DNA from: Centroberyx gerrardi
Taxonomy: Eukaryota; Chordata; Actinopteri; Beryciformes; Berycidae
Assembly: GCF_048128805.1 (NCBI RefSeq)
Contig: NC_136000.1
Coordinates: 23,946,446 to 24,010,445 of the forward strand
DNA: 64,000 nucleotides
Reading direction: 5' to 3'
A program made the position numbers and the translations under genes. Shown here piece by piece: positions 1 to 14,289 of this stretch; the first letter of the stretch is position 1, and each line of letters begins with the position of its first letter. The notes under the pieces are model-generated. The model made no database searches. It saw only the letters and a program-made list of their open reading frames with translations, and was not told where the DNA came from.

Positions 1-160
1 ATCTTTATGAGATAAATTCATAGTAAACATCATAGCAAGTAGAATCAAACGGATGTAAGTTATATGAAGATTGGGCCTTTTGAGGAAAAAAGCATAAATT
101 AATGCTTATCTGAAAATATAATTGATTTTTGGGTACCACTAGATCACTGATGTACTTGCC

Positions 161-167
161 TGTGTGT

Positions 168-223
<56 letters not shown>

Positions 224-270
224 CAGCGAGAGTGAGAGAGAAAGAGGGGAAAAAAAAGAAGGAGAGAGAG
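161..270. repeat. TG then GA microsatellite
   Basis: TG run 161-208 followed by a GA-rich tract. Confidence 0.95.
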
Positions 271-2183
271 AGCCAAACGGTAGCTAATTTGACCTTTGGT
301 GTCATCATGCCCACCCGGCGTGTTGGAATGTGCGGAGCCTTCGCTTCACCTCCTCCATTCTTTCCACGCCGCTCCTGCATCATCAGCACCAAGGTCGCTG
401 CAGCTCAGCAGCTTGACTCCACCAGTCTGTGCAGCTATCATCCGTGAGACATGCGGCTCCCCGCTCCGCTGCACCGGCACTCCTCCACCTATCAGCCCTT
501 CTCCTTGGTGCCACAGCACATTACAGCAGTACGTACAGGAAAAACCCACTGCTCAGAAAATGCTTAATTCGGATGTGCTGCATTAAGCTTAGCGAGAGCC
601 GACAAGCACACTCATGAAAAAGGTTTCTATACATACCAGAGAGGGGTTCTTTTGGTTTATATCATCCTTTTGAGAATGTATGAAATCTTCCAAAGCAGCT
701 GCAGTGAAAAACTTTACTCTGACTTGCCTGCTTTTATGTTATATATGCAGGCATTATGGTGGAGACCCAGCAGTGGGAGTTTCAAACGACATTCAAGTGA
801 GATGAACACATTTAAAACCGCTGCACCACCAGACTGTTCAACTTATTTTGGTCTGATGGGGTTGCACCCTACCAAAGTCAAAGACACTACAGAACCATTT
901 GATTCTACATAAAACCACTAGGTGCAATGAATGTGGAACCACTAATGGTCCTTCAAATGGAAACTAAAAACCTTGCCGAGATTCAAGCAGCACTCAACGT
1001 AGTGGCGGTTCTATAAAACACCACTTAGCCTGCAAAAAGACTCTGAAGAACAGTCTTTTTTAGAGAGTTAGGAAAATATAGTGTATTAAAGAGCTTTTAG
1101 GGTCGACATGCCTGGCAAAAGTGTGATGACATTGTCCTTGTTTGGGTTGATGATGTAATCTTTTTTTGAGTCTCTTTACACTTTGAGCAAAATTTAAAGG
1201 AATATTTGAATTCCCTCCATGGCAAATCAGTGGCAGGAAAAACTAAAATCAGATTGCTAGTAGATAATATGAAACTTTAATGAACCCTGGGTAGTAAATG
1301 ATGAGTGACTTTGAACTTTGATTGGACTGAACTGACCAGAACAGACTCAATGTTTGTGATTGGTGTAACATACTTGAAAATGCATGTGATTTGGAGAAGT
1401 TCCAAATTCTGCTCTTCTGTTCTTTGATGTGGATTGGGATTATAACATGGCAGGGAAACCATACCAAACTCAACTTTACTTGCCTATGAGGTTCATGCAA
1501 AAAATCAAACTTGCCACAATGTGTAGTGATGATGAGAAGTGATGGTGTCATGGCATCTCCTTCTAGAATTGAGAAATCTGTTCAGCTTTGTCACTCCCCC
1601 CCCTCATGAGCCGACTGTAATCCAATTAGCCTTGTTAACATTCAAATTATTCACCAACCGATGGCCATAAAAGTCCGGCAACTAATCAGAAGAGCAGAAA
1701 TCAACTAAAAAAAACGACACAAAGCATCTCTCTCATGATGCTGAATAACCTTTAAAAATCACATGAAACAGGGAGAAAGCCGGTTTCTTTGAAGCAACGT
1801 CAAACTTGCATTTTACTGTACATAGCAAATAACTTCAAAGAGAAGACTGAAGTTTCTTAATGCCAAACCACCTGCAGACACACCCGATCCTGTGTGATCT
1901 TGAAAGGACTTCAGACATTTTACGGATTTAGCCGGCAGGCGAGGCAGGATAGTGGCTTATTATGGCTGATATCGGGGCAAGCGAAGGACAATGCCAAATG
2001 TTTTATCTCAGATTCTTTCTGCTTAGTGGAAGTTACACTGCTGGATTAGAGATGAGAGGAGGAGAAGAGGAGAGGGACAGAATGGGGGAGAAAGGGAGGA
2101 GGTGCAGCGATGGAGAAGGTGAGAGGGAGGATGGAGAGAGAAAGAGAGAGAGTGGAGACAGAAATGAAAGAAACAGTTATATA

Positions 2184-2551
2184 CACTACCAGTCAAAAGT
2201 TTGGAAACATACATTTTTCTTTATTTTTGCTATTTTCCACATTTTAGAATAATAGTAAAGACATCAAAACTATGAAATAGCACAAATGGAATTATGCAGT
2301 GACCAAAAAAGTGTTAAACAAATCAAATCTATCTTATATTTTAGATTCTTTAAAGTAGCCGCCCTTTGCCTTGATGGAAAGGCAAAGGCTTTGGAAAGAA
2401 ATTCATACATAAGCATCTAATTCACTATTTATATTTGTCTAAGAAACACATTTCAAGCATTTAAGCATAAGCCTTTAGATCAAAATGGCTTTAAGATAAT
2501 GAAAAACATAGTAGATTCAATCAAGTGTGTCTAAACATTTGACTGGTAGTG
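2184..2551. mobile_element. Tc1/mariner-type non-autonomous element, copy 1
   Basis: Ends CACTACCAGTCAAAAGTTTG and a matching inverted CTGGTAGTG, flanked by TA on both sides. 368 bases, no transposase frame. Confidence 0.85.
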
Positions 2552-5332
2552 TAAGCCCAGGAAACAACACATACACACACACACACACACACATACACAC
2601 ACACAATCAAACAGTGGCAGGGCTTCACATAGCAGGTAGCTGGCCAATGTTAGCCAAATTAGCTTTTTGGGATAAAGGTGGACAGAAGCGCTAGAGCGAG
2701 AGTGAATGTTAAAATGTAGATTGGTGGCGGGGCGAGAGGTTGACAATATGCCAGAGTTGACAATTGCATTGTGTGTTTGACAAGTGTGGAGATGTCATGT
2801 ACTTACTGTAAGACTGATATATGGTATCATGTTGGGAAAAAACAGAAACAAGCACAGGAGTGCTGGCCATCAATCTTCCTGTCACAGTCTGTAAGAGTGT
2901 GTGTGTGTGTGTGTGTGTGTGTAAGGGGGGGCGTTGGACTATTGAAGCTGAATGTCTTCACCTTCACTGTAGGTTTGTAAAAATGTGTGAATAGACCTTT
3001 CTTTGGTCATGTCCTTTGCTCTCCCTATCTCTCTCTCTCTCCCTCTCTCTCTCTCTCTCTGTCTCTATCTATTAAAAGGCGTGTCACACATAAGTGGTTC
3101 CTTTCATGTCTGTATAATGTGAGGGTAATTCAGTCCCTGTCAGCGAAGGAGAGCGTATATATTCTGACTTTGATCTGGAACTCTTTTGTTGCGACATTAT
3201 GAGAGGAGCTCCAGCGAGGAATCCACTCCTGCATAACGGGGGTCAAGGGGTCACAGAATTGTTCTGCTGTTGTGGGTCGCTAATGCCAATAGTGCTCATT
3301 AGTTAAGCCTCGTCGGGGTCAGGGGGCTGGGAAAACACACATGCGCACGCGCACACACGCCCACACACACGCTTAGTGTGGGGAAGCAATCACTGGAGGA
3401 AAAACACAGTCACGGTTCACCAGCAAGGTCAGAGCAGCCCACTTTCACAAGTGCTACTGCAGCAGAAATTGGGAGGAAAAAAGCTGTTCGATCGTACGAT
3501 TGTTCCATTTGTTGTACGCCTGTCAGACCATGAATAAAATAAATTTCTCTCTCTCTCTGAAAAAATACGTGATCATTTTCTGAATCTATTCCTCTCTCTC
3601 TCTTTTCCATTTCTCACTTTGAGGTGCTGTTATTATTAACACTAATTAGCAGGCAGGAGAAACAGCTAAACAAGAGGTCATGCAGCGGAATGGTTGTCTG
3701 GCTTCATGATACCCCAAGATGAAACATCTTCCTCTACACAAGGTGTTGTGTGGAGAGAAGCCCGCTGTTTGTTGGTGTGTGTGTGTGTGTGTGTGTGTGT
3801 TTGGGTTTGAGGGCAGTCCTGGAGGCATCGATGTTCTCAGGAAGCTGTGTGACGCAGCGGAGACGAGACAGAGGCCTGGAGAAGTTTAGTGTGTCTTGGA
3901 CGGCGCGCTGCCCCGGGGCGCAGCAGCACCTCACCAATTAGGACAGCAGCAACACAGACACGCTGCCATGCGCTCTACCTCCAACACAACTGTAACTTCC
4001 CATTCTTGTACAAAATGTGGACTGTCCCAGAGTCATTTGGGAGTTTATAGTCTCTAAACTTTCTTTGACATAAGGTGTTTTTTTTATTTCATGGCTAGTT
4101 TTGAGTTTTATTTGTAAGTGCAGTTCAGCAAATAAAGTAACCATACCTAGCTTATAGGATAACACCAGTGTAATTTTAGTTTTTTCCTATTACCATTAAT
4201 GCCAATCAGAAAAACTGCAATACATGTGTAGTTCAACATGATGTATTACCTTAGTCAAGGCAGCTACTTTTAATGTATTCTTGAAAACAATGGGAGCATA
4301 TACCAGAAAAACCTGCAGTAACAGACAGTTGAAGCTTCAGACTGTGGCCAATACAATGTGGGTTTAGACATGGGCATTAATGGCGATAAGAAAAAAACAA
4401 AAATTACATCGGTGTTATCCTTAAGTAATGCACCTTAGGATGCAGGTGATCAATCAGAATGGCTTTGTATTTATGCTGGAAAATAGCCCTCCGTCTCAAA
4501 CTCTTTTGTATCCCTCATTTACTCATGAGCTTCCTTTAAAGGAAAGTGACATTGGGGGACTTAGCGGATATGAACACGCTTCACCATGCCTATATATTCC
4601 ATAACAGCCTGGGCAGTGCACCAATTTTGCAAGAAATGCACGGTGCATTGCCTATAGCTGGTTATTATAACAGCGTTAAAGTGTTTTACTGTGGATTTTT
4701 CTTTTAAGGCAGGAGCAAGCCGTGTGTGTGTGTTTGTCTGTGTGTCTCTATGGTTGGGTGTATGTGTGTGTGAGAGAGGCAGCGCGTGAGACAGACAGAG
4801 TTTTCTCTTAATGAGCGAGCCAGAGGGTTGCTAAAGGGTTGAGTCTAACACATTCCCTCTGATCAGGTCTGATCAGAGCGGAGCAGAGCGAGCAACGAAG
4901 GCATCAGTGAGTAACGCAGGAATGACGGGGGCCAAGCTCATTTCAGTTCACTTCAGTGGGGGAATAATGAGCTGAAACCCCAACGGTCATGTGTTTATCA
5001 TGCCGCCTCCTTGACATTATAGAGTCAAGGACTAATGTGTATTAACCTTTTTTTTTTTTTACAGTCTATGGTATTAACCCTCTAAGAATAGGAGTGTAAC
5101 TGGTATTGGACAGCTGGTCAGGACACCTGGATGCATATACTCATAGTCATTGTAGGTAACGCTATTCCATTTTATTCTGAGATACTTCATGCATGTGGGC
5201 CAAGTCATCAGTTGTCCTTGTGGTGTGATTGCCCATGGTTTGAACATAAAGGCTTGCCTGACAGAGGAGCTGCAAACTAAGTCATTTGGATGCTTTCCCC
5301 TCACTAGATGGATGTAAGGATGTAAGATGGGA

Positions 5333-5523
5333 TGAGAGGGAGAGAGGGAGAGAGATAGAGAGAGAGAGAGAGACAGAGAGAGAGACAGAGAGACAGAGAG
5401 AGAGACTTAAGACTAGAGAAATAAGATTCAAAAAATGTGATGAAGAACAATTAGATGGAGAAAGAGAGATAAAGAAGAAAAAAGAGTGGATGGGGGAGAA
5501 AAAGAAAGACAGGAGCGAGAGCA

Positions 5524-5558
<35 letters not shown>

Positions 5559-5561
5559 TGT
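5333..5561. repeat. GA-rich tract and GT microsatellite
   Basis: GA repeats at 5333-5405 and GT repeats at 5526-5556. Confidence 0.9.
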
Positions 5562-7814
5562 GTATGTGTTAGATGGGGAAGCGCGGCCAATGAGCACAAG
5601 AGTGAGATTTAAAACTGAAGAAAACTAAAAGGAGAGTGAATGAGAACAACAATAAGACAGCAAACGGGCAATCCAATCAATCGCCCTCAGAACACTTTCC
5701 CGTACTACCAGACAGGTCCACCTCAAATAAAAATCAAATAAAACAAATAAAAACACAATAAGATATCAACAACAGCCCTCGTCTTCTTCTCTGCTGCTAT
5801 GTGTGTTTCCCCCAGGCTGGTCTTGTCACATTGGAACAGGCTGAGCAGGGTCTTTCATTGACTTGAACAGGCGCTCAGCAGGTATTGACTTAATGTTCAG
5901 TTAGCAGGCTTCTGGCTCGCCTTCGATATGGATGGATGTCTTTATCGACACACCTGACACACACACATGAAGTACCCTAACACACAAACACATGCGCAAC
6001 ATGCCCTGCAACTCTCTCTCTCTCTCACACACACACACATACACACACCTGTCAGGTTACATACGGCAGAGGCGGATGGTGATAGTGTCTGTCTGTCAGG
6101 TCTTCTGTCTATAGTGCCGGTCTAATGAGGTGACACACTGTTGTGACTGACACAACCAGATCAGCAGGGTCAAAGAGAAGTTCATGAATTACTAACCCAC
6201 ATCCATAAATAACCACAAGGCATTGGGGCAGACCCATAGAGAGAGAGAGATAGACGCAGATGTGCTCAATATCATATTTTCCATTAGAGAGCCAGGAGTG
6301 ACTTTCCATTCAATTTGATTCAACCTTTTCTCAACCGGGTAGGTCAACTGAGAGCGCCTTCTGATTTACATTGACTGGGGAAAATGTCTCGTGAATGGCT
6401 TTTTGATGAAGCGGAGTTCCAAAACAAGTAAAAGACATTTGGGCCGCCTTCTCTTTCCGTGAAATAATAAACTGATCAGGGGGCTCCAGGTGAAAGCTGT
6501 GATCTGTTAGATTAGATTTTGCCTATTAAATTCACGAGTCATTAAGGGGAGATGGAGAGAGAGAGAGAGAGAGAATATATTGTACCTTTAGGCTATACCC
6601 TGCTATCTATAACCAGGCTAAGAACATACAGAATACACAGTATGTGCATCTGTCTGGGATAACCCACATCTGGGATGATGTATAATATATAAAATATATT
6701 ATGTATAAACTTCACAAATACAAATACACACAAGCCCATGTACACTTTGCCTGGAGAATATCTGCTGCACTCCTCATTGTTTTAATAATTCATATCAGGC
6801 AATGAGAGCTGGGAACAGCCGCTGGCAGCTGGCAGCCTCGGCCCTTCAGAAAAGAGTGAGAGACAAGAGCCATCCCTCCATTTCCTGGTTTTAACACCTT
6901 CCACCTACCACCGTACTCCAGCACGCCGCCTGTCCCACAGCAAACAGCTGTCCCATGGGTAAGAGAAGCACGACTTGAGATGCACACCGGGGGAAACAAT
7001 GACCGAGAGAAACAGAGAGTATATTACTTTCTAAACTTCTCTAGTTTAGTTTTAGTTTTTCTTGCATCAGAACTTCATTGCAAACCTCAGCAAGTGTTCT
7101 GTCAGCTTCTATGCAAAACGTTATAAGCAAAATTTATCTCCACAAATTTTCCCTCTGAGACGTGTTATTTTATTTCCATTTTTTAAATATTCTGCCCATG
7201 GAATCCGACGGGCGCCCGCTAATAAACCACCATTCACTTACCTGACTTCATTTGACTTGCTAATTAAACTTTGCTGTTATCAGGAATTTAATTAAACACA
7301 CCGTGCGTTGGAAGTAAGCACAACACGCTTCTGTGCATAGTAGAATATGTAAATGCAGTTGGTTGGGTTGCAAAGTGCCCCTGTGTGTGTCCGTGTGTGT
7401 GTGTGTGTGTGTGTGTGCTTGTGCGTGTGCGTGTCACACACCTGATTCGTCCTGCTGCAGTGCTGCCTGAGTGTTGCAGATAAGCGTGAGTGGCAGAGTC
7501 GTCATACACTGCACTGCACCACTCAGTGACTACTTGCTGTGACAGTACACCGGGTCAAAGTCAGGCACACACGCAACACACATACACATTTCAGTCTAAG
7601 AGACAATGCCAGGCAAACACACACACACACACACACAGACAAGGCACTCGCACAGAATTCACTGTCTTGTCTGGGAAGAGCTGAAATCACACAAGAACCA
7701 AAAGGAGGGCAAGCATCACCTTCACAGTGTTACGGTGACTCAATCAGCGTCACAGCTAAATGTCACTTGTGCTATATCTGTCTTGCTACAGGATGATCTA
7801 CCTCCATGAGGGCG

Positions 7815-7985
7815 GGACGGGGGGCGGTAGGCTAGTTAGAGAGGCAGGCTTGTGACTGGAAGGTTACGGGTTCGAATTCCAGTACAAGCTGGTAAAAACG
7901 CGGGTGGTGAAAGTGAATGAGCAACGTCTCTTCCTCAACAACTACCATCAAGTTTTCCTTGAGTATGGCATGTAACCCCCAGCTG
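7815..7985 (+). mobile_element. tRNA-derived SINE
   Basis: A tRNA-like head (ggctagttagagaggcagg, then a B-box-like ggttcgaattcc at 7869-7880) is followed by a body known from fish SINEs: aacgtctcttcctcaacaac and cttgagtatggcatgtaacc. Confidence 0.75.
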
Positions 7986-7986
7986 T

Positions 7987-8600
7987 AGCGTTGGGTCGAT
8001 TCATGAATCAATCATTCATTTAAACGATTCTTTAAAGTGAACAAGTCAAATTAGTTTGCCAATGGAAATGAATTGCAATTTCAAACTGGTTCAGTGTCAG
8101 TGGCTGGACTGCACTCCGTAAACAATCTACCTACCTTGGCAATGATTTGACAAACTTCATGTGTTCATTCATTAATTTACTGACACCCAAACAGCATACT
8201 ACTTCATGGCACAAGCGGGATACTGTACAATTTGTTCAGTTTGTTCAGCAGTTCAGTTGCTACTGTATAGGTTAGTAGCTCAGTTGCTGAATCGACATCT
8301 TTCGTTCTGACTGAACAAACCGTTTTGTTGCTGTATCGGAAAAAGCCGAGCTGTTGGCTACGAAACTGTCCTTTTTACAAAGGTGAATCAAATGAACCGG
8401 TCCTGAATCAATTCACTCAGTGCAGGACTCGTTGTACTGGGCAGCTCCCAGGTGTGAATATGTGAGGCAGGGTGTTGCTGGAAAAAGAGCATATGTGCTC
8501 ACTTGTCTTTCCCTGGGTAAATAAAGGTGAACAGAAAGTTCATGTTGTTTCGTTCCGAACAATAAATTAATCACGGACTGAGTAAACATCCTTTAAACAA
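7987..8600. repeat. Possible interspersed repeat
   Basis: Contains repeated gattcatgaatcaat/gaatcaattcactcag-type words typical of an AT-rich fish DNA element. Boundaries and family are not established. Confidence 0.25.
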
Positions 8601-8865
8601 TTCCTGTCACACTTCCAATGTCTGCTGTGTCTAACCTCTCCAGGAGAGGTTATCCAGAACAAATTCAAATTGCTTTCACCACTTGAGTGCTAACGGTTTT
8701 AGAGATGACCTGCGGGTCAACACCGCCCATCAACAGTCCAATCTCTTCCTCTGTTTATGGTCAGATAAGCTCCTGCTGGCTTCGAACAGGAAAAGTTAAC
8801 TAGCAGTTGTGGCTCTTTGTTACTTTACTCGGCGCTGAACCAGAAAGAGGAAAGTAAAGAAAACT

Positions 8866-9111
8866 ATGAAATAACACAAATGGAATTATGCAGTGACCAA
8901 AAAAGTGTTAAACAAAAGAGTTCTTTAAAGTAGCCGCTTTGGAAGGCTTTGGAAAGAAATTCATACATAGGCATCAACTTCACTATTTATATTTGTCTAA
9001 GAAACAAATTTCAAGCATTTAAGCATAAGCGTTTAGATCAAAATGGCTTCAAGATAATGAAAAACATAATACATTCAGTCAGGTGTGTCCAAACTTTTGA
9101 CTGGTAGTGTA
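8866..9111. mobile_element. Tc1/mariner-type non-autonomous element, copy 2 (5' truncated)
   Basis: Same family as 2184-2551: shared stretches such as aaatggaattatgcagtgac and atttgtctaagaaaca, ending ttttgactggtagtgta. It lacks the left terminal repeat and has small internal deletions. Confidence 0.85.
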
Positions 9112-10121
9112 TGTACAGATTATGAATTAGAAATAGCTTAACAACTAAGCTAAAATGTGTCAAGGTATTCAGGTTGGGCTATACTCACTCTAACCAGTAG
9201 AGGAGGATGTTGTCCCACACTGGAAATGCACCCAGAATGAAGTCGTACTGCTCTAATCATCCCATCTTCTTCTAAATTATATATGTTTCAAACTTACATA
9301 ATTCACACTTATATATGAGACATAAAAATGAAGACTTTCCTCCTCTGCCCTTACTCTGTGTTTCCGCAGCCCTCCACTGCGTTTTCCCATTTTGTTCAAA
9401 GTTACTCCCTACTTTCATTGTAGCAACCCTGACAGTTAGCCTGAGGTCATAGTCGCCTTTGAATATATTCTCTCCCCTCGCCCCCTTGTCAGCCTCCCAA
9501 GCCCTGGATGGTAAGGCCAGGACTGTTAATGTGGCACCCTGGGGCAGCCACTGGAAGTCACTGCAAAGTCATAACTCTGAGTCAGCGCTTAGCACTGTGT
9601 ACAGACCATTACACAGCCTGATGCACGCTGTGGCTCTATACTGTAGGCGCCAATGTTAATCTTCAGATCATCTAACTTCTACTATTTGATTCATGCCATG
9701 ATCCAAAAGCCATGTTCGTTGCGGGCCATAATGCATACATTAGTCCATTGTTCATTTTCAACCTTTTCACCACCAAATACCTAGATATTTAAGGAGTTTT
9801 ACCTGTATGTGAAATATAAACGCTGCAAAAATGAAACAGATCAAAACCTACCTTTCATTCTGTACATGGCATCAAGAGGGCCTTATGTAGACGATCCATA
9901 AAAACACATAAAAAAACCAACAAAAAAAAACACACTTTCTATTCACCCGGTGCATTTCTGCTCAATCTCATTAATGATAATGAAGGTGACCCTGCTGAAA
10001 AAGTCCATTCTGGTCTAATTATGTTGATTCTCTCTCTGCCTCCACTTAAAAGATTTAAATTAGATTGAAAAAGAAAAAAAAATCTGCACTGTCAGTGTGT
10101 TAGAAGTGCATGTTCAGTGTG

Positions 10122-10126
<5 letters not shown>

Positions 10127-10184
<58 letters not shown>
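10127..10184. repeat. TG microsatellite
   Basis: About 29 uninterrupted TG units. Confidence 0.97.
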
Positions 10185-10187
<3 letters not shown>

Positions 10188-10306
10188 CCAGCCCAGTCAA
10201 ACTACTGTTCAGTCCAGGTACGCTCAAGCTATGTGTGGTATGTGTGCTGAAGTGTATGTGTGGTTAACTGTGTTTAAGTGTGTTTAACCTTTTTTTTCAG
10301 TTTCTG

Positions 10307-10310
<4 letters not shown>

Positions 10311-10358
<48 letters not shown>
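10311..10358. repeat. TG microsatellite
   Basis: About 24 TG units, 126 bases from the previous array. Confidence 0.97.
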
Positions 10359-10359
<1 letters not shown>

Positions 10360-11790
10360 ATGTCTTTAAAATGATAAATGGGGTCAGTGAGTTGGGGACA
10401 GGTGTTGGCAGGCCAGCAGAGGGATCATGGGTGTCCCTGCTATGGCACACATGGACTTTGGCAGTCTTGCAAATCTCCTCTGAAAAAGAGAAGGAGCGAG
10501 GGGAAGAGGAGGAGGAGAAGGGGTGGGAGCAGGAGAAGATGGGACAGGGAACGGAGGAACAGACGGGACAGAAGGAGCACCGAGAAGGGAAAAGGGGACA
10601 GAGAACGAGCGGAGAATGATGGTGGGAGGGATAGAGGAGAAATGACAGGAATGGGAGCCTCAGTATGAAATATCCTCAAAATGAAGTCGCTTGGAAACCC
10701 AAATAGAAAATCATGCCAACATGCGTCTTAAGGGAAGAAGAAACTCCTTTACATACAGATGACCCTGATCTGTTGGAAAGAGTTGGAGGGATGGAGGGAG
10801 GGATGGAGGGAGGAAGGGAGGGACAGTTGGGATGACAGGCTGTTCAGATCTATTCTTGTCCTGACTCCGCCTTCCCTCATCGTACCCCCTTCTCTCTGAA
10901 ACCGGACCCCAGGCCTGCCCTTCAGAGAGAGAGTGTGTGTGGGGGGGGCTTGGTGTGAGAGGGCGGTCATGCAGGGTTTCAGAAACCCGGGGTCATTGTG
11001 GACAGCCTAAGACATGGCCGACACGCGGGTGGCAGGCAGATCAGACACTGTATCTCTATTCTTAAGCCAATGATAATCATCCGCCCACAGCGGAAGAACA
11101 ATGTATTAAACGCTTCAATCTGAAAAGCCAGCAGTCTTCCTAAATGATCTTATTCACCATGACAAAGTTTGAGCGTGGGCCATAAATGAAAAAAGGGCTG
11201 ATGAGTAATACTAGCCAAGAGAAGCACAGATGCCAACGATAAGACTAGCAGATAATTAAACTCGTGTCCAGACACATGCAATCTGCAGCCTCTCATCCAA
11301 ATCTCACTCTTAAAGGAGAATTCAGAGAGAACACATACATACAAACACACATGCACAGACACAAACACAAGACATAACGACAGGTATATGCCACAGCATA
11401 CTTCCAAACTGGCTCTCACTTGTCTTTGTAAAAAAAGAAAACGGCACGAATCATCTCACAAAGAAGTTACACTTCCCTCCTCACAAATCAGTCACCATAA
11501 AAAAAAATAAAACTATCAGTTATCAGAATTGATGTCTTCAATAACACACTCTACTCTGCATGATCAGAGTATTACAAGATTCCATCATCCAATCTCACTC
11601 TATGGGCTGTTTTCTAATAAAAAGTGTACTTAGATGGAGTTTCTGTCAGCCCATTTGCAGAAGCAATCAACTCCAGCCTCTCTAAAAAACACAATTACCC
11701 ATAAAGGCACCCTATAAAGGCTGACCCTGGAAATAAGACCGGGAGGGGCTCGCTTCCGCAACACAAGTGGGCACACATGCAGACAAGAGT

Positions 11791-11823
<33 letters not shown>

Positions 11824-12590
11824 GCACAATGCACAGTGGGTGCTGATATTGGTCTGCTTAATCTTAGCCCCTTTCCAGCCCACCCTCACCCAGCACCGCC
11901 ACCCCGTCCACCCCCTCCTTCCATGACTGATGAGATCCCCAGCCACACACACACGCGCACACACACACACCCAAAGTCCTGCTCAGAATAGGCTAATCTC
12001 TTATGTGTGACAGCGCAGTGACTAATATATCCATAGGACATTTCTGCTTTGCCTTGCACTCTCACACATATCTTAATATCTGTAACGATGCCATTTGTTT
12101 CACTGCCCTTCGGGGGTTTACCATAATGTAATATCTACAGCTGTAATTTCTTAATACAAGGGGGGAAAAGTAATTGATCAAAAAAGAAAAAAAGACAGCT
12201 GAAAAAGGGGTAAAGAGGAAAGTAAGTGACCAACAAAGAGGGAAGTCCAGCTGCACACAGAGGCCTCAGCATGTAAGCTTTTCCAATGGCTCCCTCTTTT
12301 GGTGAGAAGTAGGAGTTGAAACTCTAAGCATCTTAATCATTTCCACTACAGCTTTTGGGGCACACACAAGTAACAAGTTGACATCATATCCTTAAGAATC
12401 AAATATATACAAAGGTATCTATGTACACAAATTCCCAGCAGAGAGAGTTCTGGGAGTTTTTGGTGTTTTTATGCTGGATATGTCACTTGCCAACTGATTT
12501 CTGATTATATCCAAGACATAGGTTATTGTTGTATTGTTAGTTAAGGCTAGTGTCGGTCCAGATGGTGGTGTGGTGCGATGCTCTGGTTAC

Positions 12591-14289
<1,699 letters not shown>

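Larger units (their letters stand above)
1..12590. other. Non-coding stretch left of slc66a2 exon 2
   Basis: Expected to contain later slc66a2 introns and exons, but no matching exon was recognised. Beyond the Tc1 elements, SINE and microsatellites listed, nothing could be supported as a gene. The many short frames here are simple-sequence or lack family signatures. Confidence 0.5.

Noticed and set aside
166..447. Open frames over the TG/GA microsatellite
   Set aside because: Composition is simple repeat (CVCVCV, RERERE); no family signature. The same applies to frames at 5282-5612, 10278-10668, 13591-13942, 17032-17331 and 54688-54887.
7815..7985. Functional tRNA gene
   Set aside because: Has a B-box-like sequence but no foldable cloverleaf with acceptor stem; the body matches a SINE.
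9185..9250. Minus-strand reading FPVWDNILLYWLE
   Set aside because: Looks membrane-like but is short, flanked by stops, lacks clear splice sites and matches no expected slc66a2 segment.
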